64,000 nt of DNA from Streptomyces sp. Ag109_O5-1 (GTDB lineage: Bacteria > Actinomycetota > Actinomycetes > Streptomycetales > Streptomycetaceae). The stretch is taken from assembly GCF_003814875.1 (NCBI RefSeq), contig NZ_RKQF01000001.1, positions 1,178,001-1,242,000 on the forward strand. The letters are read 5' to 3'. The notes under the pieces are model-generated. The model did no database searches and was not told the DNA's origin. It saw nothing but the letters and a program-made list of their open reading frames with translations. A program made the translations under genes and the position numbers. This document shows positions 25,584-34,171 of the stretch, in pieces. How positions within the stretch are numbered: position 1 is the first letter of the stretch; each line of letters opens with the position of its first letter.

Positions 25584-26369
25584 TCAGGAGGTCAAGGGGC
25601 GGTCGGGCAGGAAGCGCGCGCATTCGCGCAACGCGGCGGCGGCCGCCGAGACGGACGCGTCGACGAGCTTGCGGCCGAGTTCGGGCGTGGCTCCCGTGGG
25701 ATCGCCGATGAGGCCGTTGCCGGTGGCGAAGTCGTCGCTGGTCCAGCCGAAGGACACCGGCTTGCCGAAGCCGATGTGCTCGTACGAGGTGAGATGTTCG
25801 GGGACGCTGCGGCGCGCCTGTGTCATGTCCACCAGGTCCGGGTGGAGGTGGAGCATGGCGGCGGTTTCCTTGAGTCCGCCGTGCACGCCCATCCCGAACT
25901 CCGCGGCCGGGGACGTGCCGCCCTGGTCGGCGGGGAGGGACGCGTGCAGCAGGAAGGTGCGCAGGCCGTGGCGGGTGCGCAGTTCGCGCAGGGCGACGCC
26001 GAGCAGGGCGCTGTTGCCGCCGTGCGCGTTGAGGAAGGCCAGTCTGCGTACGGGGCCTGCGGCCAGGGAGCGGCCGAGGTCGTCGAGGACGGACAGCAGG
26101 GTGCGGGCGCTGAGCCACAGCGTGCCCGGGGACCAGGCGTGTTCGTCGGACTTGGTGTAGGCGAGGCCCGGCAGCAGCGTGATGTCGCAGCTCTCCCCCG
26201 CGAGCCGGGCGGCGCCCTCGGCGACCGCCTCGGCCATGTAGTAGTCGGTGGCGACGGGCAGATGGGGCCCGTGCTGCTCGATCGCGCCGACCGGCAGCAC
26301 GGCGACGGTGTCCTCGCCGAACCGCTCGATCTCCGGGCCGCTGAGGTCGATGAACCGGGTGAAGGTCAC
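25584..26369 (-). CDS. Creatininase-family amidohydrolase
   Basis: A protein of 261 residues. Metal-binding residues of the creatininase fold are visible: Glu31 and His33 in GAIEQHGPHLPVATD, Asp42 in the same stretch, then NAHGGN (around 114-119) and GVHGGLKET. Family members open cyclic amides (creatinine) or cleave formamide groups in coenzyme and flavin metabolism. In this operon, ring opening of a cyclic amide is the natural guess. The start is GTG 26369, overlapping the oxidase stop by GTGA. Confidence 0.88.
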   Translation of the reverse strand: MTFTRFIDLSGPEIERFGEDTVAVLPVGAIEQHGPHLPVATDYYMAEAVAEGAARLAGESCDITLLPGLAYTKSDEHAWSPGTLWLSARTLLSVLDDLGRSLAAGPVRRLAFLNAHGGNSALLGVALRELRTRHGLRTFLLHASLPADQGGTSPAAEFGMGVHGGLKETAAMLHLHPDLVDMTQARRSVPEHLTSYEHIGFGKPVSFGWTSDDFATGNGLIGDPTGATPELGRKLVDASVSAAAAALRECARFLPDRPLTS

Positions 26370-27742
26370 GGCGTCTCCTCGGAAGCGGCGGGGATCTTGC
26401 CGGGGTTGAGCAGACCGAGCGGGTCGACGGTACGGGCCGTCTCCCGTACGAGGTCAAGGCGGCGGTCGACGTACCAGTTGTGCGGGCTGTGCACACGGAC
26501 GCCCAGCGCCTGAAGGGCGGCGATGCCGTCGTAGACGGTCTGTTCGTCCTGGTAGCGGGCCATGAGCATGCCGACCGTGCCGGAGCGCATGCCCTCCAGG
26601 TGGAGCAGGGTGTCCGGGAAGACCTTCCGGATCTCGGTGGTGTCGCCAAGCAGGACGTCGCCGCCGATCTCCAGGTGGAACCAGCCGTCCTCGGCCTTCA
26701 TCAGGTGGTAGGTGGGGTGGTTGAAGGACATCGAGCTGATCAGCGCGGGGCCGTCCGGTGCGGGCCGGATGTCGAGGACGCTGCCGCCGTGCGACTGGAC
26801 GATCGCCCGTGCCTCGTCGACGGCCTCCTCCTCGATGATCGCGCGCACACTCAGGGCCGTCGGGTCCAGCGCCGGGTCGGGCCGGTAGACCCCCACGAGG
26901 CCGGCCTCGTCCAGCGAGGCCAGGCGCGGTGCCGGTTCGAGGCGTACGAGCGCCGACAGCGCGGCGGTGGCGGACGCCCAGTCGGCGAAGGCCGCGAACA
27001 GGCCGGTCCAGGTGCGGGCCCGCTGGAGCCGTACGGTCGCGGTGGCGATGATCCCGGTGGTGCCGTAGGCGTGGATGTACGGCAGTGCCTCCGCGTCCCG
27101 GACGGTGAAGGGCTCGGCGTCCGCCGTGCAGGGCACCACCGTCAACTCCTGCACGAAACCGTCGCTGTTGGTCTTGTGCACGAGAGAGCCGGTGCCGCCG
27201 CTTCCGCCGGAGAGGAAACCGCCGACCGTGGTGCCGAAGGTGGACGGGAACATCCACAACTCCTGGCCGAGGGTGCGGGCGTGGCCTTCGAGGTCGGACA
27301 TCCTCGCCCCGGCCTCGGCGCGGATCCAGCCGTCGCCGGCGTCGAGGATCCGGCCGCAGCCGGTGAGGTCGAGCACGGCACCGTCGTGGAGCGGGATCGC
27401 CTGGCCGTAGTTGCCGGTGCCCTTGCCACGCGGGGTGAGGGGGATGCGGTGGCGGTGGGCCAGGGCCAGGATGCCCGGGATCTGGTCGTGCGCGGAGGGG
27501 CGCACGACGGCCTCGGCGTGTCCGGCGGGAAGGCGCGCGGACAGGATCGGCGACATGTGCGCCCAGTCGCAGGAGGCCTTCTCCCGTGCCGCCAGGTCAC
27601 GGATCACCCCGTCGGTGCCGAGGAGTTCGATGGCCTCGGCGCAGAATTCCTCGATGCCTGGCGTGGGCCGGCGTTCCGTCATGCCCGGAGCCCGTCCGTC
27701 GGGGACGAGTTCGGTGAGTGCGGTCAGGTTCGCGGTCGTCAT
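26366..27742 (-). CDS. FAD-binding oxidase/dehydrogenase (GlcD / vanillyl-alcohol oxidase fold)
   Basis: A protein of 458 residues from ATG 27742, which shares one base with the stop of the binding-protein gene (TGATG). An FAD-binding PCMH-type domain (about 60-250) shows PRGKGTGNYGQ, the pyrophosphate loop, and FGTTVGGFLSGGSGGTG. A substrate-cap domain follows, ending in the family hallmark DPLGLLNPGK. Such enzymes oxidise 2-hydroxy acids, alcohols or amines. Here it would perform the only redox step of the main operon. Confidence 0.88.
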   Translation of the reverse strand: MTTANLTALTELVPDGRAPGMTERRPTPGIEEFCAEAIELLGTDGVIRDLAAREKASCDWAHMSPILSARLPAGHAEAVVRPSAHDQIPGILALAHRHRIPLTPRGKGTGNYGQAIPLHDGAVLDLTGCGRILDAGDGWIRAEAGARMSDLEGHARTLGQELWMFPSTFGTTVGGFLSGGSGGTGSLVHKTNSDGFVQELTVVPCTADAEPFTVRDAEALPYIHAYGTTGIIATATVRLQRARTWTGLFAAFADWASATAALSALVRLEPAPRLASLDEAGLVGVYRPDPALDPTALSVRAIIEEEAVDEARAIVQSHGGSVLDIRPAPDGPALISSMSFNHPTYHLMKAEDGWFHLEIGGDVLLGDTTEIRKVFPDTLLHLEGMRSGTVGMLMARYQDEQTVYDGIAALQALGVRVHSPHNWYVDRRLDLVRETARTVDPLGLLNPGKIPAASEETP

Positions 27743-28914
27743 CACTTCAGTCCTATCGAGGGGTCGATGAACTCGTCGGTCGCCAGGTCCTGTGCGGTCA
27801 GTCCCGCCTTGACCTTGGCGCCGCTCTGCTCGACGAGGGGGGTGAAGGTCTTCAGGGCGGAGGCGACGCGCTTGGTGTCGAAGCTCCCGACGCTTCCGTC
27901 GGCCTCGTTGCCGAGGATGCCGAGCTTGACCATCTGCTTCGCGGCGAAGGTGCCGGTGCCCTCGGAGTAGACCCAGCCGGTGTTGTACTGCTGGACCAGG
28001 TCGGCGATGAGCTTGACGGTCGCCGACGGCTTGGCCGCGAAGTCGGCGGCCGACTGCTGCAGGACGGGGACGAGCTTCTTCAGGCAGGGGCTGAGGGACG
28101 TCAACTCGCCGCTGCGCACCGAGAGGGCTTCGGGGTAGACGTTGTAGCCGACGTCCGCGAGGAGCTGGTACCTGATCGGCTTCTTCCAGGCCGACACCTC
28201 GTGCTGGTAGATGTACGGCTCGGCGGTGGCGAAGCCCTGCTGGGCGATGCCCGGGTTGGACACGAAGCGGGCGGGCGCGCCGTCGTAACTCCCGTCCAGC
28301 TGGCTCTTCTTGATCAGGCCTTTGGAGACCAGCAGCGAGGCGTAGGTGCTGCCGTTGACGTAGACGACCTTCGCGTTCGACTTTCCGATGTCCGCGATCG
28401 TCTTCCAGTCGGGGTGGGTGGCGGGGTCCCACATCAGGACCTGCGGGCTCTTCTTCATCAGTGCCGCGACGGCCGTGACCGGCTGCTTGGCGGACGCCGT
28501 GATCGCCACGTCGGTGGTGACCGTGCCGAGGGTGATGCTCTTGTCGACGTACATCTGCGAGGGGACGGTCTGGTAGCCGATGGCGGAGCCGCCGGCCCGG
28601 ATCTGGATGTCGACGCCGGTGTCCTTGCCGCCGATGACCAGCGGTCCGGTGATCCGCTTCTTGTCGCTGTCGACGGTGTAGCCGGGGCCGACGAGGTTGT
28701 AGAGGGGGCCGTGTTCGGCCTCGGGCTCCCAGTCGACCTGGACGACGACCGTCTTGGGGCAGACGCCGGCCAGGTTCTGCGCGGCGGGAGCCGCCTGGAG
28801 CTTGTCGGCGGAGCCGGTGGAGGCCGTGGAGCCACCGCCACAGGCGGTGACCGATACCAGGGCGATTGCTGAGGAAACGCCCGCGATGGCGGCGCGTCTG
28901 GCGCAAGAGGGCAT
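27742..28914 (-). CDS. ABC transporter substrate-binding lipoprotein (NrtA/SsuA/ThiY type)
   Basis: A protein of 390 residues with a lipoprotein signal: a basic start, hydrophobic core and lipobox SVTAC (acylated Cys25), followed by a Gly/Ser/Thr linker. The mature part (VVVQVDWEPEAEHGPLYNLV) is of the class that feeds taurine, nitrate, thiamine-precursor or nitrile importers. AGGGAG lies 9 bases before ATG 28914. With the permease and ATPase before it, it forms an importer that probably takes up the compound degraded by the enzymes encoded downstream. Confidence 0.88.
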   Translation of the reverse strand: MPSCARRAAIAGVSSAIALVSVTACGGGSTASTGSADKLQAAPAAQNLAGVCPKTVVVQVDWEPEAEHGPLYNLVGPGYTVDSDKKRITGPLVIGGKDTGVDIQIRAGGSAIGYQTVPSQMYVDKSITLGTVTTDVAITASAKQPVTAVAALMKKSPQVLMWDPATHPDWKTIADIGKSNAKVVYVNGSTYASLLVSKGLIKKSQLDGSYDGAPARFVSNPGIAQQGFATAEPYIYQHEVSAWKKPIRYQLLADVGYNVYPEALSVRSGELTSLSPCLKKLVPVLQQSAADFAAKPSATVKLIADLVQQYNTGWVYSEGTGTFAAKQMVKLGILGNEADGSVGSFDTKRVASALKTFTPLVEQSGAKVKAGLTAQDLATDEFIDPSIGLK

Positions 28915-28964
28915 GACTGAACTCCCTGACGGACGGGCGGGGACGAGGGAAAGGCGGGGGCGGC

Positions 28965-29834
28965 CTACGGCCGATCGGCCGAGGCGTGCCAGGAGCCCAC
29001 GGCGAGTCGCGCCACGAGGGTGAAGACGGCGAAGACCACGACGCCGAAGAGCGAGGCGAGGATGATCGCGGCGAACAGGTCCTCGGACTGCAACCGGGAG
29101 CGGTAGACGTCGAGCAGGGTGCCGATGCCGGGTTCGCCCTGCTTGAAGAACATGTCGCCGACGATCGCACCGATCACGGACAGGCCGGACGAGGTGCGCA
29201 GACCGGTGAAGACCGAGGGGAGGGCGGCGGGCAGTTCGAGCTTGCGCAGCCGGGCCCACTGGCTGGCCCGCTGGAGGGTGAACAGGTCGTGGTGGGCACG
29301 GTCGACCGACTGGATGCCGAACAAGGTGTTGGCGATCATCGGGAAGAGGGCGATCAGGACACAGACGACCACCCGGCTGGTGAAGCCGAAGCCGAACCAG
29401 AGGCCGATCAGCGGCACGATCGCGAGGATCGGCACGGTCTGCAGGACGACCGCGTACGGGTACAGCGAGCGCTCCAGCCAGCGGGCCCTGCTCATCAGCA
29501 CCGCCGCCGTCACCCCCAGCACGGAGGCGATGAGCAGCCCGACGAGCGCGACCTGCGCCGTGAGCCACAGGGCCTGGAGCATCGGCTGCAGATGGGTCCA
29601 GTCGAGGAAGGACACGGTCAGCACCTGCTGCGGGGGCGGGACGAGGAAGCGCCGGTCGGGGCTGAGCAGCAGATAGCTCGCGGCGTACCAGACGCCGATG
29701 GCCGCGCCGAGCGAGCCGAGCGGGGTGAGCACGGTGGCGGGCCGGATCCGGCGCGGGCGGGCCTGCCGCGCGGTCTTCGTCAACTCCGATGCCGTTACGG
29801 CCACTTCGGCCGGGGCGGTGATGTCGGCGCTCAC
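28965..29834 (-). CDS. ABC transporter permease (SsuC/ThiX type)
   Basis: A protein of 289 residues with about six membrane segments (for example ALVGLLIASVLGVTAAVLM and VVLQTVPILAIVPLIGLW). It carries the EAA-like coupling motif region (ELPAALPSVFTGLRTSSGLS). Only one permease is encoded, so the channel is presumably a homodimer as in taurine/sulfonate importers. GTG 29834 overlaps the ATPase stop (GTGA). Confidence 0.9.
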   Translation of the reverse strand: MSADITAPAEVAVTASELTKTARQARPRRIRPATVLTPLGSLGAAIGVWYAASYLLLSPDRRFLVPPPQQVLTVSFLDWTHLQPMLQALWLTAQVALVGLLIASVLGVTAAVLMSRARWLERSLYPYAVVLQTVPILAIVPLIGLWFGFGFTSRVVVCVLIALFPMIANTLFGIQSVDRAHHDLFTLQRASQWARLRKLELPAALPSVFTGLRTSSGLSVIGAIVGDMFFKQGEPGIGTLLDVYRSRLQSEDLFAAIILASLFGVVVFAVFTLVARLAVGSWHASADRP

Positions 29835-30589
29835 TGGAACCCTCCACGCAGTGCCGCGGAGACCTCGCCGGCGATTCGGCCGAACTCGGGGTCGTAACGC
29901 AGCTCGGCCGGGCGGGGATGGGGGAAGGGGACGTCGAAGGAGGCGGTGATCCGCCCGGGGCGTGCCGACATCACGACGACCCGGCCGGCCAGGAAGACGG
30001 CTTCGGTCACCGAGTGGGTGATGAACAGGGCGGCGAAGCCGGTCTCGGCGTAGATGCGCTGGAGTTCCTCCTGCATGCGCAGGCGGGTCATCTCGTCGAG
30101 GGCGCCGAACGGTTCGTCGAGGAGGAACAGCGAGGGCCGGGTCATGAGGGCCCGGGCCAGGGACACGCGCATCCGCATGCCTCCGGACAACTGCCCCGGC
30201 AACTGCTTCTCGAAGCCCTCAAGGCCGACCAGCCGAAGGGCGTCCAGCGCCCGCTCGCGCCGTTCGGCCTTCGGGGTTCCGGTGAGTTCCGCGGGGAGTT
30301 CGACGTTGGCGAGGACGGTACGCCAGGGCAGCAGGGTCGGGTCCTGGAACACGTAGCCGACCGAGTCGGTGGGGGCGTGGACGGTGCCGCCGGAAGCGGT
30401 GTCCAGGCCGGAGGCGAGGCGGAGCAGGGTGGATTTGCCGCAGCCCGAGGGGCCGACGACGGCGACGAACTCACCTATGGCGATGGAGAGTTCGAGGCCG
30501 GTCAGGGCGGTGGTCCCGTTGGCGAAGTGTTTGTCGACGCTCTCGAATCGCAGCGTCGCGTCGAGCGTCTCTTCGGCGATGGTCGGCAC
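29831..30589 (-). CDS. ABC transporter ATP-binding protein
   Basis: A protein of 252 residues. GTG 30589 is chosen because AAGGGAG sits 5 bases upstream. The alternative ATG at 30637 lies inside the operator and has no ribosome site. Walker A is GPSGCGKST, the signature is LSGGM, Walker B is LFLLDEP, and the switch His is in THSVTEA. This is typical of SsuB/TauB ATPases. It is the first gene of the nine-gene operon; a 21-bp operator-like dyad lies 29 bases upstream. Confidence 0.92.
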   Translation of the reverse strand: MPTIAEETLDATLRFESVDKHFANGTTALTGLELSIAIGEFVAVVGPSGCGKSTLLRLASGLDTASGGTVHAPTDSVGYVFQDPTLLPWRTVLANVELPAELTGTPKAERRERALDALRLVGLEGFEKQLPGQLSGGMRMRVSLARALMTRPSLFLLDEPFGALDEMTRLRMQEELQRIYAETGFAALFITHSVTEAVFLAGRVVVMSARPGRITASFDVPFPHPRPAELRYDPEFGRIAGEVSAALRGGFQ

Positions 30590-30617
30590 ATCAGCTCCCT
30601 TCAGTGCCACAGTACGG

Positions 30618-30638
30618 AATGTTGATAGCATGAACATT
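30618..30638. promoter_or_regulatory. Operator-like dyad upstream of the ABC-transporter operon
   Basis: AATGTT and AACATT arms flank 9 bases (GATAGCATG). Read on the minus strand this site matches the dyad at 33411-33431 at 19 of 21 positions. It lies 29 bases before the start of the first operon gene. Together the two sites mark a shared binding sequence, most simply for the XRE-cupin regulator at 33530. Confidence 0.8.
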
Positions 30639-30699
30639 GATTATTTCCGGCCAGTGTCACGGCGGTATCCATTCGTCAGGACCGGGCGGTGGGCCGGTC

Positions 30700-31920
30700 T
30701 CAGTAGAGTTCGCGGACCACCGACGTACGGCTGACCAGCCGCCCGCCGGCGAAGACGAGCCGCTCGGGACAGGACGCGCCGAGCACCTCCGACACGGTCT
30801 GCGCACGCACCGCCAGAAGATCGGCGACAGCGCCCTCGCACGGTCCTGCCGCAGGCAGGCCGAGGACGGCGCGGGCGCCCGCGGTGACCGCGTGCAGTGC
30901 CTCGTCCGGGGCGAGATGACCGGCCGTGACCAGCAGGGACGCGGTCTCCAGAGGATCCGCGCGGCCCACGGGGTTGAACGGGTCCCTGATGTTGTCAGCA
31001 CCGGCCGCGACCTTCACGCCGGCGTCCAGCAGCGCGCGTACGGCGGTGAGGCCGCGCGGGGTGGACGACGGGTGGCCGCGGCCCTGGAGGTAGAGGTTCG
31101 TGAGCGGGAGGGCGACCACGCCGATCCCGGCGGCCGCGACCTCCTTGGCCGTACGCGCCGCCTCGTCCGGTTCCACCGCGCCCAGGCTGACGCAGTGACT
31201 CGCGGTGACGCCCGGGACGAAGCCACGCTTCCGCACGGCACGGGCGAGCAGGCGCAGGTCCCCCGCACCCGGATCGAGGGTCTCGTCCGCATGCAGGTCG
31301 ACCCCGACATGGTGCTCCGCGGCGATGCGCAGGGTGCGTTCCACGGACGCGGCCGGGTGGGCGGACAGGTGGGGGCAGCCGCCCAGCAGGTCCGCGCCGA
31401 GGTCGAGCGCCTGGTGCAGCAGCTCGTCCGGGGCGTCGATGTGCAGGACGGCGATCTGGAGCCGTACCCGCCCCCGGAGCTGGCTGCGCAGCCGGAGAAG
31501 GGCGCGCAGGCCGCGCAGCGGATCACCGGTGCTGTGACTGCCGTCGTCCGTCAGGAGATCCACGTGGGTCCTGACGGCCGTCACACCGTTCGCACAGAGC
31601 TCGTCGACGGCCCGCCCGGCGCGCTGGAACACGTCCTCCTCGGTGACCCGCGCGGCGTACGCGCGCCAGGCGGTGACGGCCGAGGGCAGGTCTCCGGGCA
31701 GGGCGCCCGCCAGGTCCCAGGTCAGGGCCTTGTCCAGGTGGGCATGCGGTTCCGCGGGGGCGGGCAGGAGCAGATACCCGGTCAGGTCGAGTTCCTGGGG
31801 GCCGGGGGGAAGCAGGCCGGGTGGGGCGACCCGGGCGACGAGACCGCTGTCCGGGTCGAGCAGGAGGTCACGGACGTCTCCGTCGGGCAGCCGCGCGCCG
31901 CGTAGCAGCAGAGGCGGCAT
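30700..31920 (-). CDS. Cytosine-deaminase-like (CodA/AtzC-type) amidohydrolase
   Basis: A protein of 406 residues from ATG 31920, one base after the stop of the MBL gene. Metal-dependent amidohydrolase landmarks are the HxH pair in PAEPHAHLDKAL, the catalytic HADE in VDLHADETL, the metal His in ASHCVSL, and the terminal Asp in GADNIRDPF. This last motif is very close to cytosine deaminase. Relatives deaminate cytosine or s-triazines, or open N-heterocyclic rings. It is the last gene of the three-gene operon and a good candidate for the first attack on the imported compound. Confidence 0.88.
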   Translation of the reverse strand: MPPLLLRGARLPDGDVRDLLLDPDSGLVARVAPPGLLPPGPQELDLTGYLLLPAPAEPHAHLDKALTWDLAGALPGDLPSAVTAWRAYAARVTEEDVFQRAGRAVDELCANGVTAVRTHVDLLTDDGSHSTGDPLRGLRALLRLRSQLRGRVRLQIAVLHIDAPDELLHQALDLGADLLGGCPHLSAHPAASVERTLRIAAEHHVGVDLHADETLDPGAGDLRLLARAVRKRGFVPGVTASHCVSLGAVEPDEAARTAKEVAAAGIGVVALPLTNLYLQGRGHPSSTPRGLTAVRALLDAGVKVAAGADNIRDPFNPVGRADPLETASLLVTAGHLAPDEALHAVTAGARAVLGLPAAGPCEGAVADLLAVRAQTVSEVLGASCPERLVFAGGRLVSRTSVVRELY

Positions 31921-31921
31921 G

Positions 31922-32806
31922 TCAGCGGTCCGTTCCGTGCGGCGCGGTGAGCACCGCGAAACCGTCGAAGTCATGACGGCGTACGGGGACGCCGAACATG
32001 TCGGTGGAGGCGTACGGGAGGGTGCGGCCGTCCCGTACGGCCGCGAACGCCTCGGCGACCCGGCCCACGAAGTCCGCCGACTCCCGGTGCCGCAGGTTGT
32101 GGCCGAGCAGCGCGGTGGTGACGGGCAACTCCGCGAGGCGGCGTGTCGAGCCGGCGAAGGCGGCGACGTCGGCGCCCGGCACATGGGCGAAGAAGGTACC
32201 GCTGATCAGCGTGTCCCCGGCCAGCAGCAGCCCGGTCTCCGGCTCCCACAGGCAGATGCCGTCCGGAGAGTGCCCGGGGGTGTGGAGGACCTTCAGGCTC
32301 CGGCCGCCCAGGCCGAGGACGTCTCCTTCCTGCAGCAGGCGGGTCGGGCGTACGGCTTCGACGCGCCAGTGGGCCAGGTCGGGGACCGGCCGCACCTCGA
32401 CGCGGGAGTCCGTCAGGAAGAAACCGCCGGCGTCCAGGGCGTGGAACTCCTCGTACCGCTTGCGCAGGTCGTGCGCGAGGTGCCCGTACGCCTCCAGCCA
32501 CTCGTACGGGGCCGGAGTCGTGTGCAGGGCGGCTCCGTCGGCGTGTACGGCGATGTCCTCGGCGTACGCGGCCAGGGAGGCGTTGCCGCCGCGGTGGTCG
32601 AAGTGATGGTGCGAGTTGACGACCAGCAGCGGCAGCCTGGTCAGCCGCCGCACCTGCTCGCCGATGTCGGCGATGCCCATTCCCGTGTCGTAGAGCAGGG
32701 CCGTTTCGTCGCCGAGCAGGAGGTAGCTGTTGACGTGGCCGGGCTCGCCGATCACGAAGGCACCCGGGCCGGTCTCGGCGACCTGGAACCAGTCGGGGCC
32801 GCTCAC
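31922..32806 (-). CDS. Metallo-beta-lactamase-fold hydrolase
   Basis: A protein of 294 residues. The zinc site is visible as SHHHFDHRGGN, later HTPGHSPDG and AGDTL, then LGHN. The fold hydrolyses thioesters, lactones or other esters. Start is GTG 32806, overlapping the flavin-reductase stop by four bases. Its exact substrate is unknown. Position between a flavin reductase and an amidohydrolase suggests hydrolysis of a pathway intermediate. Confidence 0.85.
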   Translation of the reverse strand: MSGPDWFQVAETGPGAFVIGEPGHVNSYLLLGDETALLYDTGMGIADIGEQVRRLTRLPLLVVNSHHHFDHRGGNASLAAYAEDIAVHADGAALHTTPAPYEWLEAYGHLAHDLRKRYEEFHALDAGGFFLTDSRVEVRPVPDLAHWRVEAVRPTRLLQEGDVLGLGGRSLKVLHTPGHSPDGICLWEPETGLLLAGDTLISGTFFAHVPGADVAAFAGSTRRLAELPVTTALLGHNLRHRESADFVGRVAEAFAAVRDGRTLPYASTDMFGVPVRRHDFDGFAVLTAPHGTDR

Positions 32807-33324
32807 GCGGCACCGAGCGCGTGGTAGCGGCGGTCATGGTGCACGAGCGCGGTCGGTCCGCCGGTTCCGGTCACCACGTCCTCGACGGCCGCGACGATCA
32901 GGTGGTGGTCCCCGGCCGGGAGGTCACGTACGACGCGGCACAGCACCGTGTACGAGCTGTGCGCGAGCAGCAGCGGCAGCCCGCCGCACTCCTCGGCCGA
33001 CCACTCCAGGTCCGCGAACCGGTCGGCGGTGCGGTCGGCGAAGCGCCGGGAGACGTGCTCGCCGCCGGAGTGCAGGATGTTCAGCGCGAACCTGCGGCCG
33101 CCGAGCAGCGCGGGCAGCGAACGGCCGCCGCGGCCCACCCCGATGGCCAGCAGTTGCGGTTCGCGGCTCAGACTCATCACGGCGGTGCTGGTGAAGCCGA
33201 CCGGGCGCCCCTCGGAGGTCAGGGCGGTGACGACACAGACACCCCCGGCCAGAGCGGCCATGGCGTCCAGGAAGGCGGAGTCCGGCGGGCAGGCGACAAA
33301 ACGGTCGGAGGTGGCCGCGGCCAT
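32803..33324 (-). CDS. Flavin reductase (HpaC-like, FMN-binding split barrel)
   Basis: A protein of 173 residues with the flavin-reductase pattern: GGVCVVTALTSEGRPVGFT and the Ser-rich stretch STAVMSLSREPQLLAIGV bind flavin, and RFALNILHSGGEHVSRRFA follows. Such proteins supply reduced FMN or FAD to a partner monooxygenase. No flavin-dependent monooxygenase is encoded in this locus, so the partner is elsewhere or the enzyme has another role. It is the first gene of the three-gene operon, divergent from the regulator at 33530. Confidence 0.87.
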   Translation of the reverse strand: MAAATSDRFVACPPDSAFLDAMAALAGGVCVVTALTSEGRPVGFTSTAVMSLSREPQLLAIGVGRGGRSLPALLGGRRFALNILHSGGEHVSRRFADRTADRFADLEWSAEECGGLPLLLAHSSYTVLCRVVRDLPAGDHHLIVAAVEDVVTGTGGPTALVHHDRRYHALGAA

Positions 33325-33410
33325 GGGGGCTCCCTTGGAACTGGGCGGGACGAGGAGGCACGTACGACCCGTGCGACTCGATGGACTCGGTGGAACTCGA
33401 CGACACCTAG

Positions 33411-33431
33411 AATGTTCGTGCCATCAACATT
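33411..33431. promoter_or_regulatory. Operator-like dyad between flavin reductase and XRE-cupin regulator
   Basis: AATGTT and AACATT arms flank 9 bases (CGTGCCATC), nearly identical to the minus-strand reading of 30618-30638. Outer CCTAG (33406-33410) and CTAGG (33436-33440) arms extend the symmetry. TAGAAT (33408-33413) could serve as a -10 box toward the regulator. Placement between divergent genes fits control of both. Confidence 0.8.
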
Positions 33432-33529
33432 GAGGCTAGGACCTCGGTGTTTCACCGGCGTAAAATCTCTCCCTGGCCGCCTCCGGGACCTTTAACGGCC
33501 CGCCGACCTCGCCCCTTAGGATTCCTGCC

Positions 33530-34171
33530 ATGGCAGCCCAACCCGCCCGCAGCACGTCGCCCGCCACCGGGGACACGGACGCGTTTCTGCGCGCCGAACT
33601 CGGCAGCGCGATCCGCAAGTTGCGCAAGGAGCGGGGCCTGACCCTCGTCCAGCTGGCCGAGCGCGCCACGCTCTCCCACCCGTTCCTCAGCCAGCTGGAG
33701 CGGGGGCTGACCCGCCCGAGCATGTCATCGCTGCACCGCATCGCCCGCGCCCTCGGCACCACCCAGCAGGCACTCATGACCGTGGCGGCGGTGCAGCATC
33801 CCGGCACCTCGGCCGGCTCCGTCCACCTGGTGCGCTCGGGCGAGGGCCTGCCCGTGGCCAACCGTGGCGGCACGGCGCGCATGCTCGGGGCCCCCTCCTA
33901 CTCCGCCCACCCCGTGGAGTACACCGGGGTCGGGGAGCGGTTCGACGAGTACTACGACCACCCTGGTGACGAGTTCGTCTACGTCGTGGCCGGCGAGATC
34001 GAGATCGACCTGCAGACCGCGGAGGGGCCCCGTCTCCACGTCCTCGGACCGGGAGACAGCATCTACTACCCTGGCGGAACTCCCCACCGTTGGCGCGCCG
34101 TCGGTGACGGTTCACGGGTACGGCTCCTCACCGTCCAGAACGCGACGGGCGAAGCCGACCGGCATCCGTGA
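33530..34171 (+). CDS. XRE-family regulator with C-terminal cupin sensor domain
   Basis: A protein of 213 residues. The helix-turn-helix (about 26-80: KLRKERGLTLVQLAERA, then SHPFLSQLERGLTRPS) is of the SinR/PuuR type. The cupin (about 125-205: HPGDEFVYVVAGEIEIDL and GPGDSIYYPGGTPHRW) should bind a small ligand. Regulators of this kind control catabolic genes next door. It is divergent from the flavin-reductase operon and is the obvious candidate to bind the two 21-bp dyads. AGGA lies about 9 bases before ATG 33530. Confidence 0.88.
   Translation: MAAQPARSTSPATGDTDAFLRAELGSAIRKLRKERGLTLVQLAERATLSHPFLSQLERGLTRPSMSSLHRIARALGTTQQALMTVAAVQHPGTSAGSVHLVRSGEGLPVANRGGTARMLGAPSYSAHPVEYTGVGERFDEYYDHPGDEFVYVVAGEIEIDLQTAEGPRLHVLGPGDSIYYPGGTPHRWRAVGDGSRVRLLTVQNATGEADRHP

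Noticed and set aside
27743..29170. Continuous 934-codon frame joining the binding-protein region and the FAD oxidase
   Set aside because: The first half is an out-of-frame shadow of the binding-protein and permease genes; the oxidase starts at ATG 27742.
20646..34171. Interpretation of the locus as an antibiotic biosynthetic cluster
   Set aside because: No polyketide, peptide-synthetase, terpene or RiPP genes are present; the gene set is import plus hydrolysis.
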